Of a DNA stretch of 64,000 bases, positions 45,959-54,601 are shown piece after piece. The stretch lies in assembly GCA_963837335.1 (NCBI GenBank), contig CAWINS010000017.1, positions 1-64,000 of the forward strand, in the 5' to 3' direction. The stretch is from RYN-230 sp963837335. GTDB taxonomy: Bacteria; Actinomycetota; Actinomycetes; Streptosporangiales; Streptosporangiaceae. Each line of letters starts with the position of its first letter. The first letter of the stretch is position 1. The notes below the pieces were generated by a model. That model saw nothing but the letters and a program-made list of their open reading frames with translations, was not told the origin of the DNA and searched no databases. The translations under genes and the position numbers were made by a program.

Positions 45959-46390
45959 ATGAGTGGCTTCAAGAACTTCATCATGCGCGGAAACCTGGTC
46001 AACCTGGCGGTCGCCGTGGTGATCGGAGCGCAGTTCAGCAGCCTGGTAAAACAGTTTGTCCAGTCGTTCATCAGCCCGTTGCTGGCGCTGATCGGCGGGA
46101 AGCCGAACTTCAACAGCCTGGTGTTCACGTTCCATGGGTCGCGGTTCACCTACGGCGCCTTCCTGACCGAGGTGCTCTCCTTCGCGATCTCCGCGGCGGT
46201 GGTGTATTTCGTGGTCGTGGTGCCGGTGAGCCGGGCCTTGAAGCTGTTCGACCGCAACCAGGCGGCGACCGAGCGCAGCTGCCCCGAGTGCACCATGAGC
46301 ATCCCGATCGCGGCACGCCGCTGCCCGGAGTGCACCGCGTCCATCGTGCCCGCGACGCAGCAGCCGCAACCGGTCGCGCCTGCCAGTTAA
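45959..46390 (+). CDS. mscL: Large-conductance mechanosensitive channel MscL
   Basis: A 143-residue channel that releases solutes on hypo-osmotic shock. It has the N-terminal amphipathic helix SGFKNFIMRGNLVNLAVAVVIGAQFSSLV (MscL signature), a periplasmic loop with ISPLLALIGGKPNF, TM2 FLTEVLSFAISAAVVYFVVVVPV, and a cytoplasmic tail with two CPEC pairs (SCPECTMSIPIAARRCPECTASI). The paired cysteines look like a rubredoxin-type zinc knuckle, a feature I associate with actinobacterial MscL. Confidence 0.95.
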   Translation: MSGFKNFIMRGNLVNLAVAVVIGAQFSSLVKQFVQSFISPLLALIGGKPNFNSLVFTFHGSRFTYGAFLTEVLSFAISAAVVYFVVVVPVSRALKLFDRNQAATERSCPECTMSIPIAARRCPECTASIVPATQQPQPVAPAS

Positions 46391-46536
46391 CCGGGCTCAG
46401 TACTAGCCGGGCGTGGGCCGTCGTCACCCGCACGGTCAGGAAGGGCTCACCGGCCGCCCAGCCGATCTTCAGGTCCGGTTCCTAGCGTGGGCCCGGACGG
46501 AAGCGGCTGGGTGCGGAGCAGGAAGGCTGGAATTCG

Positions 46537-47868
46537 GTGCGGGAGAGCGTGATCTGGTATCGGGGAGCGGGTTACCAGCTGGGCCGGGGCCCGCTCGGCT
46601 ACGCGGTCTGGCCTGCGGGAGGACCGCTGGACCAGCCTCTGGAGCAGTGGCCGGAGACCCCCGCGGGCTGGTCCGCGGCGTGGTCCCGGTTCAACGCGGT
46701 CGAGGCGCGCGGCACCATCGTCCACCTCGGGCCCCCGGCCGGCCCAGCCGCCGGCCCGCAGGCCGCTCCCGGCTCATGGCGCCCGGCGCCCGGCCCCTCC
46801 TGGCGGGCCGGCGAGTCCGCCGGGCCGGTCAGTCCCCGCTGGTCGGGTCTGCACGCCGCCGGGCCGCTCAGCGCGGCCATCCTGCTGGCGACCGGCGTGG
46901 TCTGCGGGCTGGCCAGCCTGTTCCCGGGCTACCTGGCGGGCGGAAGCCTCGCCCAGGAGCCAGCCGAACTGGTGCCGCACGTGATCTACCTGGCGGTGTG
47001 GGCGGCCAGTGCGGTGCTCATCGTGTCCGGCGGGATCAGGCAGCGGATGGGCGCCCTCCTCGCGCTGGGCATGAGCATTGTCACGTTCGGCTTCTTCTTC
47101 TCCGACCTGGGCACGGTGCTCTCCGGCGGCGCCCACCTGCTGGGCGCCGGGCTGGTGCTGGGGCTCGCGGGCTGGCTGGCCTGCACGGCCGGCTCCGTGC
47201 TGGCGTTCCGCCTCCGGTCGGCCGACCGGCCCCGGAAGCTCGACACCCGCCAGCGGGGAGCGGTGGTGACGCTGGTCCTCGCGGTGCTCGCCGCGCTCGG
47301 GGCCGCGATCTCGTTCGCCCCGTCCTGGGACAGCTACACCCTGCGCACGGCGGCCGGGCTGGCCAACTCCATCACCGCGGGGAACAGCTTCGCGAATCCG
47401 GGCCCGGTCATCGTCGGCGACGTGGCGGTCATGGTCACCCTCGTCGTCGTCGTGGCTTTCGCTGCCCTGTGGCGTCCGGCCCGGCTGGGCGCGGTGCTGC
47501 TCGCCGGGGCCGCCATCCCCATGGCCGCCCAGGCGATCTCCGCCCTCGTCGAGGTCAGCGAGCCGGTGTCCGCGGCCAGCTTCGGGGTCTCCCCGGCGCA
47601 GGCCGCGCGCCTCGGACTCACGGTCAGCGCGGGGCTCACCCCGGCGTTCTGGATCTACTGCGTGTTCGTGGTGGCGCTGTTCATGGTGGGCGGGTGGATG
47701 GCCCTGCCCCTGCGTTCCGTCAGCCGCTCCACCGCGGGGCCAGCCGGTAGCCAGGCGCCGTGGCCGGGCCCGACGTCGCGGCCGGGCACAGCCGATTCCG
47801 TAGCGGCGGGTTCAGTGGCTGAGACCAGCGGACAGGCTACCTCGGGGACCGTCCCCGTCCGAGAGTGA
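46537..47868 (+). CDS. Multi-pass membrane protein with an N-terminal soluble segment, function unknown
   Basis: A 443-residue protein. Residues 1-65 (WYRGAGYQLGRGPLGYAVWPAGGPLDQPLEQWPETPAGWSAAWSRF) form a Trp/Gly-rich soluble head. A proline linker leads to about eight membrane helices between residues 108 and 390, and the polar C-terminus is Ser/Thr-rich. No family is recognised. The last 32 bp overlap the 3' end of the convergent GH6 gene (its stop is at 47837), and both frames are convincing there. Confidence 0.6.
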   Translation: MRESVIWYRGAGYQLGRGPLGYAVWPAGGPLDQPLEQWPETPAGWSAAWSRFNAVEARGTIVHLGPPAGPAAGPQAAPGSWRPAPGPSWRAGESAGPVSPRWSGLHAAGPLSAAILLATGVVCGLASLFPGYLAGGSLAQEPAELVPHVIYLAVWAASAVLIVSGGIRQRMGALLALGMSIVTFGFFFSDLGTVLSGGAHLLGAGLVLGLAGWLACTAGSVLAFRLRSADRPRKLDTRQRGAVVTLVLAVLAALGAAISFAPSWDSYTLRTAAGLANSITAGNSFANPGPVIVGDVAVMVTLVVVVAFAALWRPARLGAVLLAGAAIPMAAQAISALVEVSEPVSAASFGVSPAQAARLGLTVSAGLTPAFWIYCVFVVALFMVGGWMALPLRSVSRSTAGPAGSQAPWPGPTSRPGTADSVAAGSVAETSGQATSGTVPVRE

Positions 47869-48844
47869 TCGCGTACTGCGGCCAGAACTGGCCCGCGGCA
47901 GGGCCGCCATTGCAGGGCCCGTCGCTGGCGCCAGGATCCTTGATCCAGAGGTATGCGTCGATCCCGGCCGGGCCAGGGGCAAGCGCCGGGAATGGCCCGA
48001 GTGCCCGGTCCGGCGGATTGCACCACTGCGGGGCATCCGGCCCGGTGTAGGGCCCCCGGCCGTTCCGGCTGGTGTCGATAACGGCTCCGAAGGTGCCGCC
48101 GAGGGCGTCCTCCAGATGCTGGCTCCAGCTCACCACGCGGGCCGTCCACTGAAAGTTCGACACGTTGGCGGAGAATCCGCGGCCGTAGCCCAGGCCAGCT
48201 CGCCGCAGCGGGATCACGAGCCGCGCCGGGTCACCGAACATGCCGGGGTTGCCGGCATCGAGGTAGACCCGGGCTTGCGGGAGGGCACCCAGGCGCCTCA
48301 TGGCGTACCTGAGCAGCTGGTAACGCTCCGCGCTCTGGGCTGGGCTCAGGCAGCCTTCGACGATGTCTGGCAGGGCGTCCGGCTCGACAACCAGGATGTC
48401 ATCACCGGAGCCGACGGCCACCGCCAGCTGGTCAATCCAGTTCTCATAGCCTGACGCTGAAGGCCCGGCGGCCGTTGAGAATCTCCCGCACGCATCACGG
48501 TCGGGCAGATCGTAGACGACGATGACGGGAATAGCGTGTGCGCTCGCGGCGGCACGGGTGACCCGCCTGACCTCCCGGATATCGCCGGGCTGTCCGGCGG
48601 CCCATATCGCTGACGGTATCCCGGCGATCGCCTTGAGCTCGGCCGCGGCCGAGCGGTAGCCATGGGCCTTCCAAAGGGCGGCCGCCGCAAACAGCGGGTT
48701 GCCGGGATAGGTGTAGAGCCGGCCGGCGGCCTGGCTCCCGCAGCCTCCCGCGGACAGCGCCAGGGTCACCGAGGCCAGTACGAGGGCGGTGGCGTGCCAG
48801 GCCGGCCGGCGTAACCGCCAGGCCGGGGAGGTCAGCCTGCTCAC
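47837..48844 (-). CDS. cslZ: CslZ-like secreted glycoside hydrolase family 6 (cellulase)
   Basis: A 335-residue exported GH6 hydrolase. The N-terminus has RRPAWHATALVLASVTLALSAGGCGS, a lipoprotein-style signal with a cysteine after AGG. The catalytic domain carries IPVIVVYDLPDRDACGRFS (general acid Asp region), DILVVEPDALPDIVEGCL, RVYLDAGNPGMFGDPARL and ARVVSWSQHLEDALGG-FGAVIDTSRNGRGPY. It starts by GTG overlapping the glxA stop (GTGA). In Streptomyces the third gene of cslA-glxA-cslZ is just such a hydrolase, proposed to process the CslA glycan. Confidence 0.9.
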   Translation of the reverse strand: MSRLTSPAWRLRRPAWHATALVLASVTLALSAGGCGSQAAGRLYTYPGNPLFAAAALWKAHGYRSAAAELKAIAGIPSAIWAAGQPGDIREVRRVTRAAASAHAIPVIVVYDLPDRDACGRFSTAAGPSASGYENWIDQLAVAVGSGDDILVVEPDALPDIVEGCLSPAQSAERYQLLRYAMRRLGALPQARVYLDAGNPGMFGDPARLVIPLRRAGLGYGRGFSANVSNFQWTARVVSWSQHLEDALGGTFGAVIDTSRNGRGPYTGPDAPQWCNPPDRALGPFPALAPGPAGIDAYLWIKDPGASDGPCNGGPAAGQFWPQYAITLGRGRSPR

Positions 48845-50811
48845 GGAACCCGGACCCAGTGGCCTGCGGAAGGAATTCCCTGGCTGTTCACGGCGAATAG
48901 CATGTAATAACCGGGCGGGATCAGGTCTGGATTCGACGGGATAGTCACCTTGAGGCCGCCGCGGACTGACGGCGTGAAAGGTACCGCGATCGAGCGCTCA
49001 TTGACATCCGTCACATGGGTGGGGTTATCCGGTCTCATCAGGCGCAAATACCGGATGCTGGATGCCGGTGACACCTTGATGAGGTAGGAGTGCCGGCGCT
49101 TGAGGATCGCGGGCACCGTCACGATGCGCGGGCGCGCCCCGCGGAACATGTAGGGCGGGTCGTACACGTCGATTTCCTGGTTGAACGTCTGCGGTGCGGT
49201 GTCCTCGTGGTTGCCGAACAGCGGGTTCCCGCCCAGGGTGAGTACGCTCCCGTCAGGCAGGAGCAGCCCGCCGGAATGGTAGTCACGCCCCGTTATCGAG
49301 CTGGCCGCCCAGGAGAAAGAATTGGTGGCCACGTGATAGATACGCGTGTCCCGGTTGTCGCTTCCGTGCATGCCGCGGTAATACCGTGAGCCACCGGTCA
49401 CGAGCACCTCATCGGTCGGCAGCAGCACGGTGATCGGATAGCGGGTCGGCTGGGCCAGATCCGGCCCCTTCACCCAGTGCGGATCCGGGGCGGCGACGTC
49501 GATGAGGGCGGTGCGGGCCGTCGACGAATCAGACTGCCCGACGCCGCCTCCGCCGAGGACCATGAGGGTCTGCTCCTGGGCGGGTGGCAGCAGGACCGAG
49601 GCGCTGGTCTCCAGATCCTGCGGATCCGCCAGGCCCGGGACCGGCCGGAAGATGTTAGTCCTGACGTTCCAGAATCCGGGTGTGCGCCAGGCGGCCGTGG
49701 ACGGCCCGTATCCGGAGTTGGATCCGGTGAAGAAAAGCTGGCCGTTCTCCGTGAGGAAGGTCGCCGGGTAGGTCGGGAACCCGTGAACCGGTCCCTGGGA
49801 CCATCGCCGCGACGAGGGATTGAAGAACTCGCTGTTCATGGTGATCTGTCCCTGCCCGTTGAGCCCTGACATGGCCATCACCATCCCGTTCCCCAGCTCG
49901 GCCAGGGTCGGGTACCAGCGAGCGTAATTCATCGAGTTGACCTTGACGAAGCGTGAGGTACGCACATCAAAGATGTAGGCGTCCTTCGTGCCCTCGAAGT
50001 TCTGCTTCTGCAAGGTCATCGGCGTCCCGATACCGTAGAGCAGGTTACCGGCCTGCGGCCCGAGAAGGCCCCTGATCCGGAACCGGCTGGCCTTCGCGAT
50101 GACCGAGCCCATGCCTTTCCTGACCGCATCGACCCAGACGTTCTGCTGGCTGGGCACTATCTTCGGGTTACCCCCGGGCGCGCCCGGCCGCATTCTGGCT
50201 CGCGGGATCCGCACAGCGAAAGCAGACGCGAACGCGGCACCATGCGGGCCCACGAAAACCGTGCCCTTCGGCAGGGTCTGGTCCTGGCCGGTATTGTTCA
50301 CCACCGTCATGCTGCCGCCAGCATGCGCCGGATGCAGGTTCTCGTACCGGGCAGTCCCGCCAGCGATCAGGATGTTCCCGTCGGGTAGCTCGATATGTCC
50401 CGCACAGAACAGGTCCCATGGCGTAGGGATGAGCCGCATGCGCATGGTCGCGGGATCGAGCAGCAGGGTCTTGAACGTTCCGGCGTTGAAGAACGCCTGG
50501 TTGTTCCCAGATCCTGCCATGATCAGCACGTCCCCGTTATAGAGCAGGGTCGAATGGATGCCGTTCACCCGGAATCTGGACGGGATATCGAGCCTGGCCC
50601 AGAGCCCGTATCTGGCTTCGTAAGCTGGCCTGGTTACCTTGTAGTGGTGGTACCAGCCCGCAACCGTACCCCCTACCGTTGGCACATTTGCGGCCGCTAC
50701 GCCGCATCCGGCCAGTGTCATGGCCAGGGCGCACACGATGCGGCGCACTGGCCTCATCCTGCTGTGGTTTCCCGGATTGATCCCGGGGGAGTGCACAGTG
50801 GAGGTGTTCAT
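48841..50811 (-). CDS. glxA: GlxA-like copper radical oxidase
   Basis: A 656-residue kelch-propeller oxidase of the galactose/glyoxal oxidase family. By comparison with galactose oxidase, the expected Cu site and thioether residues are present. These are a cysteine in DLFCAGHIELPDG, its Tyr partner in NYARWYPTL, the Tyr-His pair in GRDYHSGGLLLPDG, and the final His in NPTHVTDVNERS. The N-terminus has a signal or anchor helix (RRIVCALAMTLAGCGVAAA). Start at 50811 (ATG) is preceded by GAGGAG; the 50829 codon is a TTG. It lies 30 nt after cslA and overlaps cslZ by 4 bp. In Streptomyces GlxA is required with CslA for the hyphal-tip glucan. Confidence 0.93.
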   Translation of the reverse strand: MNTSTVHSPGINPGNHSRMRPVRRIVCALAMTLAGCGVAAANVPTVGGTVAGWYHHYKVTRPAYEARYGLWARLDIPSRFRVNGIHSTLLYNGDVLIMAGSGNNQAFFNAGTFKTLLLDPATMRMRLIPTPWDLFCAGHIELPDGNILIAGGTARYENLHPAHAGGSMTVVNNTGQDQTLPKGTVFVGPHGAAFASAFAVRIPRARMRPGAPGGNPKIVPSQQNVWVDAVRKGMGSVIAKASRFRIRGLLGPQAGNLLYGIGTPMTLQKQNFEGTKDAYIFDVRTSRFVKVNSMNYARWYPTLAELGNGMVMAMSGLNGQGQITMNSEFFNPSSRRWSQGPVHGFPTYPATFLTENGQLFFTGSNSGYGPSTAAWRTPGFWNVRTNIFRPVPGLADPQDLETSASVLLPPAQEQTLMVLGGGGVGQSDSSTARTALIDVAAPDPHWVKGPDLAQPTRYPITVLLPTDEVLVTGGSRYYRGMHGSDNRDTRIYHVATNSFSWAASSITGRDYHSGGLLLPDGSVLTLGGNPLFGNHEDTAPQTFNQEIDVYDPPYMFRGARPRIVTVPAILKRRHSYLIKVSPASSIRYLRLMRPDNPTHVTDVNERSIAVPFTPSVRGGLKVTIPSNPDLIPPGYYMLFAVNSQGIPSAGHWVRVP

Positions 50812-50841
50812 CGGTACGAGGCTCCTCAATGGCCAGGGAAT

Positions 50842-52716
50842 TTAGCTCCGGCTCTGACGTGCATTAAGGGCCCGGTCGACCAGCCAGATCCCTATGGGCG
50901 CCAGGCAAACTATGAGGATGAGGCCGGCCCAGACCATCATCATGAGGTAGGACCGGTGGCGCATGATGGCCGCGGTCAGCACGGCGGCGGGCACGACCGC
51001 CCACATGAGCGAATAGCGGAAAGTCCACAGCCGGTCCAGGCTGGCTGATGATCCCTTGGCTGTGACATTGAAGGAAAGCTTCCGGCGGAATACCACCTTG
51101 ATCAGGCTGCGCGCGTATATCGGCGCGGTGAGCGCTGACACGAGCATGCCGGAAAGCCCCGAGGACCCAGCCGGCTCATGAGGGCTCACGTTGTGCCGGC
51201 GCATGAACCGGTACAGCAGGAACTGCATGGCTGCCACGTCCACGTAGTACGTCAGCCACCAGCCTGCGTTGGTGCGCAGGCTGCTGATACCGAACCCGAG
51301 GTAGCAGGTACTTATGAAGATCCCCATGATCCAGCCGATGGCGACGGACGGGTAATAGGTCAGCATCAGGAAGTAGTGCAGCATCGCGCCCGGGCGGAGT
51401 TTGAAGGCCACCCGCCAGACCTGGCGCAGCAGGGCATCGAACGTACCCGCCGACCAGCGGGCCTGCTGGCTGAAGAACTCGGTCCACGAACCGGGACCTT
51501 CGCCCACCGCGACCAGGTCCGGGGTGTAGACCGACCGCCAGCGCCGGCCGGTCGCCTCGCTTCTGGTCACGTGGATTTTGAGGCTCGTGGCCATATCCTC
51601 GGTGATGGAGGCGACGTAGCCATCCTTGATCGCACTGGTCCGCACCGCCGCGTTGGTGCCGACGAGCATGGCGCATCTGCGGCGATTTCCGGCCCGCTGG
51701 ATAATGCTGTGGAAGAGGTACTGGGCCGACTCGGCCCACCGGGTGATGCGGTTATGCTGATTACCGTAGAACTGGGGGGCGACCACGAAGGCCACGTCCG
51801 GGTCGCGGAAGTAGCCGAGCAGCCGCTCGGCCATGACAGGCAGTGGCACGTGATCCGTATCGACGAACATGACCACGTCGTAGTGGCCGGCGTGCTCCCA
51901 TAGCCACCGGTTATGATTACCGTGCTTTGTCTTGTTCGCAAATGTGCCCGTGTTCAGCTCGAGATGCCCCCGGCCCTTCCGGGTGAAGTGATGGACGCCC
52001 AGTCGCTGGCACATCTTCCTGATCTCGTCCGAGTTGCCTTCATCCAGCAGCCAGAGGTCGAGCAGGCCGGAGTAGACGATTCCCCTGGCGGCCCTGAGGG
52101 TACGCTCCGCCAGTTCGGCCGGTTCCTTGTCGGGGACAATGGTCGTGAGGAATGCGACACGGAGTGTTGTGTCCGGCTCCACCGGGATGGGATCCCGGGC
52201 CGCGAGGCAGGCCCGGGACACGGTCAGGACATTTATCAGCAAGAAGATCTGCATGACTATTGAGCCCAGTGCCATGCTGGCCCGCAGGAGAATGTAGCCA
52301 TCTGCCGCGGCGGCGTGCACGCCTGCCTGCCAGGCCCAGCCACCGAGATGGGGATACTGTGACTGTAAGATCAGCCAGTAGATGAACCTGACATCCAAGG
52401 CCACCAGGGCCAGCGCGATAAGCCTGGTCGCCAGCCATTCCCGGGTGCTGTGGTGAATGCTCCGGTACCGAACCCGGTAAGGCTGGTCCCGGGAACACGG
52501 GGCTAGCGGGCCGGCCAGGCGGGTGTAACGCTCGTAGCAAAATTCGGAATCAGCCAGTCCGTCGTCCATCGGGGCACGAATGCCCCCGACAGCCATGTAC
52601 CGGGGCGGGCGTATGAAGTTCTCTGTCTGGGAGTCAGGGCCGGGCGCCGGGGCTGTGCCGGGCGCGTGGCTTATCGCCGGGATAATTTCAGTGGGGAGAT
52701 CATGGGCGGCTGACAT
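50842..52716 (-). CDS. cslA: CslA-like cellulose-synthase family glycosyltransferase (GT2)
   Basis: A processive GT2 polymerase with two N-terminal helices, a cytoplasmic catalytic domain and about five C-terminal helices. GT2 motifs are LDEGNSDEIRKM, MFVDTDHVPLP (DxD), ASITEDMATSLK (TED) and FFSQQARWSAGTFDALL (QxxRW), as in BcsA and CslA. The ATG at 52716 is chosen (MSAAHDL). A GTG at 52761 adds 15 residues without a better ribosome site. It is the first gene of the cslA-glxA-cslZ operon. The promoter region is the AT-rich gap upstream, which holds an 18-bp palindrome. Confidence 0.92.
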   Translation of the reverse strand: MSAAHDLPTEIIPAISHAPGTAPAPGPDSQTENFIRPPRYMAVGGIRAPMDDGLADSEFCYERYTRLAGPLAPCSRDQPYRVRYRSIHHSTREWLATRLIALALVALDVRFIYWLILQSQYPHLGGWAWQAGVHAAAADGYILLRASMALGSIVMQIFLLINVLTVSRACLAARDPIPVEPDTTLRVAFLTTIVPDKEPAELAERTLRAARGIVYSGLLDLWLLDEGNSDEIRKMCQRLGVHHFTRKGRGHLELNTGTFANKTKHGNHNRWLWEHAGHYDVVMFVDTDHVPLPVMAERLLGYFRDPDVAFVVAPQFYGNQHNRITRWAESAQYLFHSIIQRAGNRRRCAMLVGTNAAVRTSAIKDGYVASITEDMATSLKIHVTRSEATGRRWRSVYTPDLVAVGEGPGSWTEFFSQQARWSAGTFDALLRQVWRVAFKLRPGAMLHYFLMLTYYPSVAIGWIMGIFISTCYLGFGISSLRTNAGWWLTYYVDVAAMQFLLYRFMRRHNVSPHEPAGSSGLSGMLVSALTAPIYARSLIKVVFRRKLSFNVTAKGSSASLDRLWTFRYSLMWAVVPAAVLTAAIMRHRSYLMMMVWAGLILIVCLAPIGIWLVDRALNARQSRS

Positions 52717-52806
52717 GCTTTTCTCTTTTCCGTGGAACCAGATGTCAGTCGTGCGCGTCACATGGCGGGTGCGGCTTCATTTCCCCGATTATTGATCAGG
52801 GCACCT

Positions 52807-52824
52807 GGTGAAGGTGCCTTCACC
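52807..52824. promoter_or_regulatory. 18-bp palindrome upstream of cslA
   Basis: GGTGAAGG-TG-CCTTCACC is a perfect 8-bp inverted repeat about 90 bp upstream of the cslA ATG. An overlapping alternative hairpin (GGCACCT, 52800-52806, with AGGTGCC, 52812-52818) competes with it. The 444-bp gap 52717-53160 is unusually AT-rich around 52840-52960 (for example CCCTTTATAACGATATC) and otherwise gene-free up to the oxidase. Both cslA and the divergent oxidase could be regulated here. Confidence 0.6.
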
Positions 52825-53160
52825 ATGGCCCTTTATAACGATATCTGCTCTCGCCCGGAAAGCAACTGGAAGTTTTCTTTCCAGATCTTTTTAGGAGTAA
52901 TAGCCACGATTATTCACGGAATGTGTAAGGAATCATCTGTACCTCTGCACATATAAGGTCGCGGGCGTGATCGGCCTTATGCTGGCGCCGTCTCGCGACC
53001 CTGAGCAGGCGGCGGGTCGCGGCGAGCGCTTAGGGTCGTGCTGTGGAGTCAGTGCAGCGCATGAGTGCAGTAGGCGAGGCGGGCGCAGGCGCTGGTTGAG
53101 GCGCTGGGCCGGGCCCTGCCCGGCGACCGGATCGTCGCCGATCCCGACGTCCTCGCGGCC

Positions 53161-54480
53161 ATGTCCCATGACGAGGCCGAGTGGGCGCCGGCCGGGCGGG
53201 CGGCCGCCGGCGTGCGGGCCCGCTCGGAGTCCGAAGTCCAGCAGGTCGTGCGGATCTGCGCCGAGTTCGGGGCGGCGGTTGTGCCGCGCGGCGCCGGCAC
53301 CGGCCTGTCCGGCGGAGCCAACGCCGTCAACGGCTGCGTCGTTCTCGACCTGACCCGGATGGACCGGGTCGTCGAGATCGACCGGGACAACCTGCTCTGC
53401 GTGGTGCAGCCGGGCGTGGTCAACAACGACCTGAAGGCAGCCGTGGCCGAAGACGGCCTGTGGTATCCGCCCGATCCGGCGAGCGCCCCGTGGTCCACGA
53501 TCGGCGGCAACGTCGCCACCAACGCGGGCGGCCTGTGCTGCCTCAAGTACGGCGTGACCCGCGACTACGTGCTGGGCCTGCGCGCGGTGGTCGGCGGGCC
53601 CGTGGCTGAGAGCACGGTCGCCTACGGCGATGCGGTGCGGTTCGGCCGCCGCACCACCAAGGGCGTGGCCGGACTCGACATGGTCGGGCTGTTCGTCGGA
53701 TCCGAGGGCACGCTCGGCGTGGTCACCGAGGTGACCCTGCGGCTGCGGCCCGCGCTGGCGGGCACACCGCGGACCGTCGTGGGTGCGTTTCCCGACCTGG
53801 TCACCGCGGGGGAGGCCGTGTCGCAGATCACCCGGCGGGGGCTGGGCCCGTCAGTCCTCGAGCTCCTCGACCGGGCCTGCCTCACGGCCGTCGAGGACTG
53901 GAAGCACCTGGGCCTGGAGGCCAGCGCGGCGGCGCTGCTGCTGGCCCGGGTGGACACCCAGGGTGATTCCGGCGCGGCCGAATCCGACGCGCTGGCCGCG
54001 GCGATGACCGGCGCGGGTGCGCTGTGGGCAACCCAGTCCACCGACGACGCCGAGGCCGAGGCGCTGTTCGAGGCCCGGAGGCTGGTCTACCCGGCGTTCG
54101 AGCGGCTGGGCCCGGTACTCACCGAGGACGTCTGTGTCCCGCGGTCCAAGGTGCCGGCGATGCTGGCCCAGATCGAGGCGATCGCGGCCCGGCACCGGGT
54201 GCAGATCGCCACCGTCGCCCACGCCGGCGACGGGAACCTGCATCCGGCGATCATCACGCCGGCGGGCGACGACGCCGCGCGGGCCGCGGCGCAGGCCGCG
54301 TTCGAGGAGATTCTCGACGAGGCGATCGCGCTGGGCGGCACGGTGACCGGCGAGCACGGCGTCGGGCTGCTGAAACGGGACGGGATGCGCCGAGAGCTCG
54401 ACCCGGGATCCCTCGCGCTGCAGCAGGCCGTGCGCCAGGCTCTGGACCCGCGCGGGATATTCAACCCGGGTAAGGGCTAA
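53161..54480 (+). CDS. FAD-linked oxidase, glycolate oxidase GlcD-like
   Basis: A 439-residue FAD oxidase of the PCMH/VAO type. FAD-binding motifs are PRGAGTGLSGGANAV, PPDPASAPWSTIGGNVATNAGG and KTG-like TTKGVAGLDMVGLFVGSEGTLGVVTEVTLRL. The C-terminal catalytic part has VCVPRSKVPAML, THAGDGNLH-like AHAGDGNLHPAI, and TGEHGVGLLKR. Family-like sequence (LVEALGRALPGDRIVADPDVLAA) continues in frame upstream to a stop at 53071 but has no start codon. An ATG at 53061 is out of frame by one base, so the true N-terminus is probably there with an indel between. Confidence 0.9.
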   Translation: MSHDEAEWAPAGRAAAGVRARSESEVQQVVRICAEFGAAVVPRGAGTGLSGGANAVNGCVVLDLTRMDRVVEIDRDNLLCVVQPGVVNNDLKAAVAEDGLWYPPDPASAPWSTIGGNVATNAGGLCCLKYGVTRDYVLGLRAVVGGPVAESTVAYGDAVRFGRRTTKGVAGLDMVGLFVGSEGTLGVVTEVTLRLRPALAGTPRTVVGAFPDLVTAGEAVSQITRRGLGPSVLELLDRACLTAVEDWKHLGLEASAAALLLARVDTQGDSGAAESDALAAAMTGAGALWATQSTDDAEAEALFEARRLVYPAFERLGPVLTEDVCVPRSKVPAMLAQIEAIAARHRVQIATVAHAGDGNLHPAIITPAGDDAARAAAQAAFEEILDEAIALGGTVTGEHGVGLLKRDGMRRELDPGSLALQQAVRQALDPRGIFNPGKG

Positions 54481-54601
54481 CTGCCGGCCAAAGGCGGCCA
54501 GGTCCGGGGAACGCCGGCTGGCCCGCAGGGAGCGCGGCCGGCTTCCTGAGTCCCCGCGCGTTACCGCACGCCGGTGCAGGCCACAACCGTAAGCTGTGCT
54601 C

